Source of the DNA: Burkholderiales bacterium
GTDB taxonomy: Bacteria; Pseudomonadota; Gammaproteobacteria; Burkholderiales; Burkholderiaceae_F
Assembly (NCBI GenBank): GCA_024641225.1
Contig: JAHEDN010000151.1
Span: 1-6,462, forward strand
Reading direction: 5' to 3'
DNA: 6,462 nucleotides
Shown here: in pieces, positions 5,114 to 6,462 of the stretch
Numbering within the stretch: the first letter of the stretch is position 1
Layout: each line of letters starts with the position of its first letter
Translations under genes and position numbers: made by a program
The notes under the pieces: generated by a model
Seen by the model: the letters and a program-made list of their open reading frames with translations, nothing else
Told to the model about the DNA's origin: nothing
The model's database searches: none

Positions 5114-6127
5114 CGGCGGCAGCTCGAAGCGATACGACGCCAGCCCGCGACTTTGCGAGGTCAGCACGTCGCTGGGCCTGCCTTTCAGATAGCGGTCGAA
5201 AAACTCGATGCCATAGCGGTTGATCAGGGCCGCATTGGGGCGGGCCTTCAGGCACGCCGCCACGTTGGGCAGACCGTTGCAGAGCAGGTTGGTCCACTCG
5301 AAATGCGTGCCGCCTGCGAGTTTGACGAAGAACTTCGGCGGCGCGGTCTTCGCGTAGGCGCCCTGCGGCCCCTCGAGGCTCGTCGTCATGCCCCAGTCGA
5401 GCCCCGCGCCCTGGTACATCACCGGCACCCCCAGCCGCGCCAGCGTGCCTCGAGCCATGAACGGCAGCACGTACGGCGAAAGCGCCAGCACCGCCTTGAC
5501 CTGCGGCGTCTTCCACGCGGGCCAGCCGCCCGCCATGCCGATCACCGCGTAGCCGCCCAGCGAATGCCCCACGGCGCCGACGCGCGAGGTATCCGTGATG
5601 CGTGACAGTTGCGGATCGGCCGCCACCCGGGCAATCGCCGCGCGCAGATCGTGCAGGCGGCCGATTTCGCTGCGGTCGTTCCAGCTCGCGGGATCGAAGA
5701 ACGACTTGTCGATACGCATGTTGCCGAGATTCAGTTCGTCGGTCCCGATCGCGCAGCTCGCATCCGCATGATCGGGCGCCGCCACGACATAGCCGTGCCG
5801 GGCGAACTCTTCGGTCAGCGCGATCGACTGCAGCGCGCAGCCGCCCCAACCGTGCGAGAACAGCACCAGCGGCACGCGCGGGCACGCCGCGGGAGGCGCG
5901 TCCCTGGCCACGCTGCCCGCGAAGTCGCTGGCTGATCGCGAGCGCCGCCGCTCGGTGGCTGCGGTTGGGTACCACACCGCCACCTTGCGGCCGCTGTCCA
6001 GCGTCAGGACGCGATAACCGGCTGAGAACGGTCCGCTGCAGTCCGCGGCCTGCGCGGGCAGGCACGAACCGAGCGCGAGGGCGAGGGCGCCGATAAGCAG
6101 TGCAAGGGTTGAGCGCGGCATGGTCAT
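5078..6127 (-). CDS. Secreted alpha/beta hydrolase (dienelactone/PAF-acetylhydrolase-like)
   Basis: A 349-residue exported hydrolase. An N-terminal signal (MTMPRSTLALLIGALALALG) runs into SCLPAQA, with cleavage most likely after AQA at residues 25-27; the cysteine at 22 in LGSC could instead be a weak lipobox. The fold's landmarks are in order: oxyanion-hole motif FSHGWGG (90-96), APDHADA after the following strand (117-123), nucleophile elbow GHSLGG with S189, YQGAGLDWG with candidate acid D244, and GGTHFEW with candidate base H275. It probably hydrolyses an ester in the periplasm or outside the cell; the substrate is unknown. Cysteines at 29, 83, 97, 125, 283 and 292 could form disulfides after export. 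The frame is open upstream to about 6361, but that extension is arginine-rich and would bury the signal peptide; ATG 6121 is an alternative two codons in. No strong Shine-Dalgarno is visible for either start. Confidence 0.9.
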   Translation of the reverse strand: MTMPRSTLALLIGALALALGSCLPAQAADCSGPFSAGYRVLTLDSGRKVAVWYPTAATERRRSRSASDFAGSVARDAPPAACPRVPLVLFSHGWGGCALQSIALTEEFARHGYVVAAPDHADASCAIGTDELNLGNMRIDKSFFDPASWNDRSEIGRLHDLRAAIARVAADPQLSRITDTSRVGAVGHSLGGYAVIGMAGGWPAWKTPQVKAVLALSPYVLPFMARGTLARLGVPVMYQGAGLDWGMTTSLEGPQGAYAKTAPPKFFVKLAGGTHFEWTNLLCNGLPNVAACLKARPNAALINRYGIEFFDRYLKGRPSDVLTSQSRGLASYRFELPPSDGRASQPRQK

Positions 6128-6300
6128 GGAGCAGGTTAACAACGGCCGTGCCGCCGCGGCCGACGATGGCCTGCCCGCTCGCTCCCGGGCCAGCGAACGA
6201 GACGTGCGGGCATCGCAGTCTTTGCCGGCGTGACGCTTGCGCGAAGTCGTGGGGTGCCGCCGCCGCACGAGCGATATCGGCGCGGCGAGCCTGGGCTCCG

Positions 6301-6328
6301 TTCTTCGACCATGTGCCGCGGCTATGCT
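6301..6328 (+). promoter_or_regulatory. Possible sigma70-type promoter for the metallo-hydrolase gene
   Basis: TTCTTC at 6301-6306 and TATGCT at 6323-6328 are 16 nt apart and would place transcription start about 30 nt before the ATG at 6367. The -10 match is fair and the -35 weak. The 239-nt divergent spacer (6128-6366) otherwise shows only short GC-rich inverted repeats and the 8-bp palindrome CGATATCG. It must also contain the promoter of the - strand hydrolase, for which I see no convincing hexamers. Confidence 0.25.
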
Positions 6329-6366
6329 TCGCACGACGCCGAAGCGCCGCCACGACTTCACGATCC

Positions 6367-6462
6367 ATGCTCCGCTACGAAACGATCCCGGTCACGCCGT
6401 TCCAGCAGAACTGCTCCTTGATCTGGTGCGATCGCACGCTCGAGGCGGCGGTGATCGATCCG
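6367..6462 (+). CDS. Metallo-beta-lactamase-fold hydrolase, N-terminal fragment (3' end outside window)
   Basis: The first 32 codons run to the window edge without a stop. The start MLRYETIPVTPFQQNCSLIW followed by AAVIDP is the typical opening of the YcbL/glyoxalase II-like branch of the MBL-fold superfamily, which hydrolyses thioesters such as hydroxyacylglutathione using a one- or two-zinc site. The zinc-binding THxHxDH motif would lie beyond the edge, so activity cannot be judged. ATG 6367 gives the N-terminus usual for the family. No clear Shine-Dalgarno precedes it (TTCACGATCC). It is transcribed divergently from the alpha/beta hydrolase. Confidence 0.82.
   Translation, partial: MLRYETIPVTPFQQNCSLIWCDRTLEAAVIDP

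Noticed and set aside
6128..6361. N-terminal extension of the alpha/beta hydrolase
   Set aside because: The added residues are arginine-rich and would place the signal peptide internally; they also cover the divergent spacer where promoters are expected.
5013..6368. 451-codon - strand frame overlapping the alpha/beta hydrolase
   Set aside because: It is a different frame of the same strand as the hydrolase, whose catalytic motifs fix the correct frame; the alternative is arginine-rich and has no domain.

Overview
The window is high-GC bacterial DNA with tightly packed genes and strong G/C preference at third codon positions. A Tat-exported high-potential iron-sulfur protein (HiPIP), a Coq7-type ubiquinone-pathway diiron domain and a secreted fasciclin protein together suggest a proteobacterium, most likely a betaproteobacterium (Rhodocyclales/Burkholderiales-like). 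That placement is inference from gene content; there is no rRNA or other phylogenetic marker here.

Layout. From the left edge to about 5113 everything reads on the + strand: the last 25 codons of an unidentified gene (2-79); a fused DCC-thioredoxin-like/Coq7-like protein (82-918); a two-helix membrane protein (945-1274); a Tat-dependent HiPIP (1308-1622); an SDR-fold protein without the catalytic tyrosine (1662-2405); a 156-nt spacer with a perfect 9-bp hairpin; a secreted fasciclin (FAS1) protein (2562-3089), followed by a long imperfect hairpin that probably ends or protects its transcript; a 59-residue membrane micro-protein with an excellent ribosome binding site (3237-3416); a translationally coupled pair of small uncharacterised proteins (3493-3696 and 3696-4070); and a renalase-like FAD oxidoreductase (4103-5113). 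A secreted alpha/beta hydrolase (5078-6127) runs on the - strand and overlaps the FAD gene tail-to-tail by 36 bp. A 239-nt divergent spacer follows, then the first 32 codons of a metallo-beta-lactamase-fold hydrolase on the + strand (6367 to the edge).

How the genes may work together. The left block (Coq7-like fusion, membrane protein, HiPIP, SDR) has gaps of 2-39 nt or overlaps and looks like one transcription unit with a quinone/electron-transfer flavour: a diiron hydroxylase-like protein, a small membrane protein and a periplasmic electron carrier. The FAS1 gene and the 3237-4070 small-protein cluster each have strong Shine-Dalgarno sequences and spacers of 76-156 nt, so they may be separate or internally regulated units. 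No mobile element, CRISPR array, tRNA or rRNA was seen. The less ordinary points are the domain fusion with a degraded diiron site, the tyrosine-less SDR, the unannotated micro-protein and the uncharacterised coupled gene pair.
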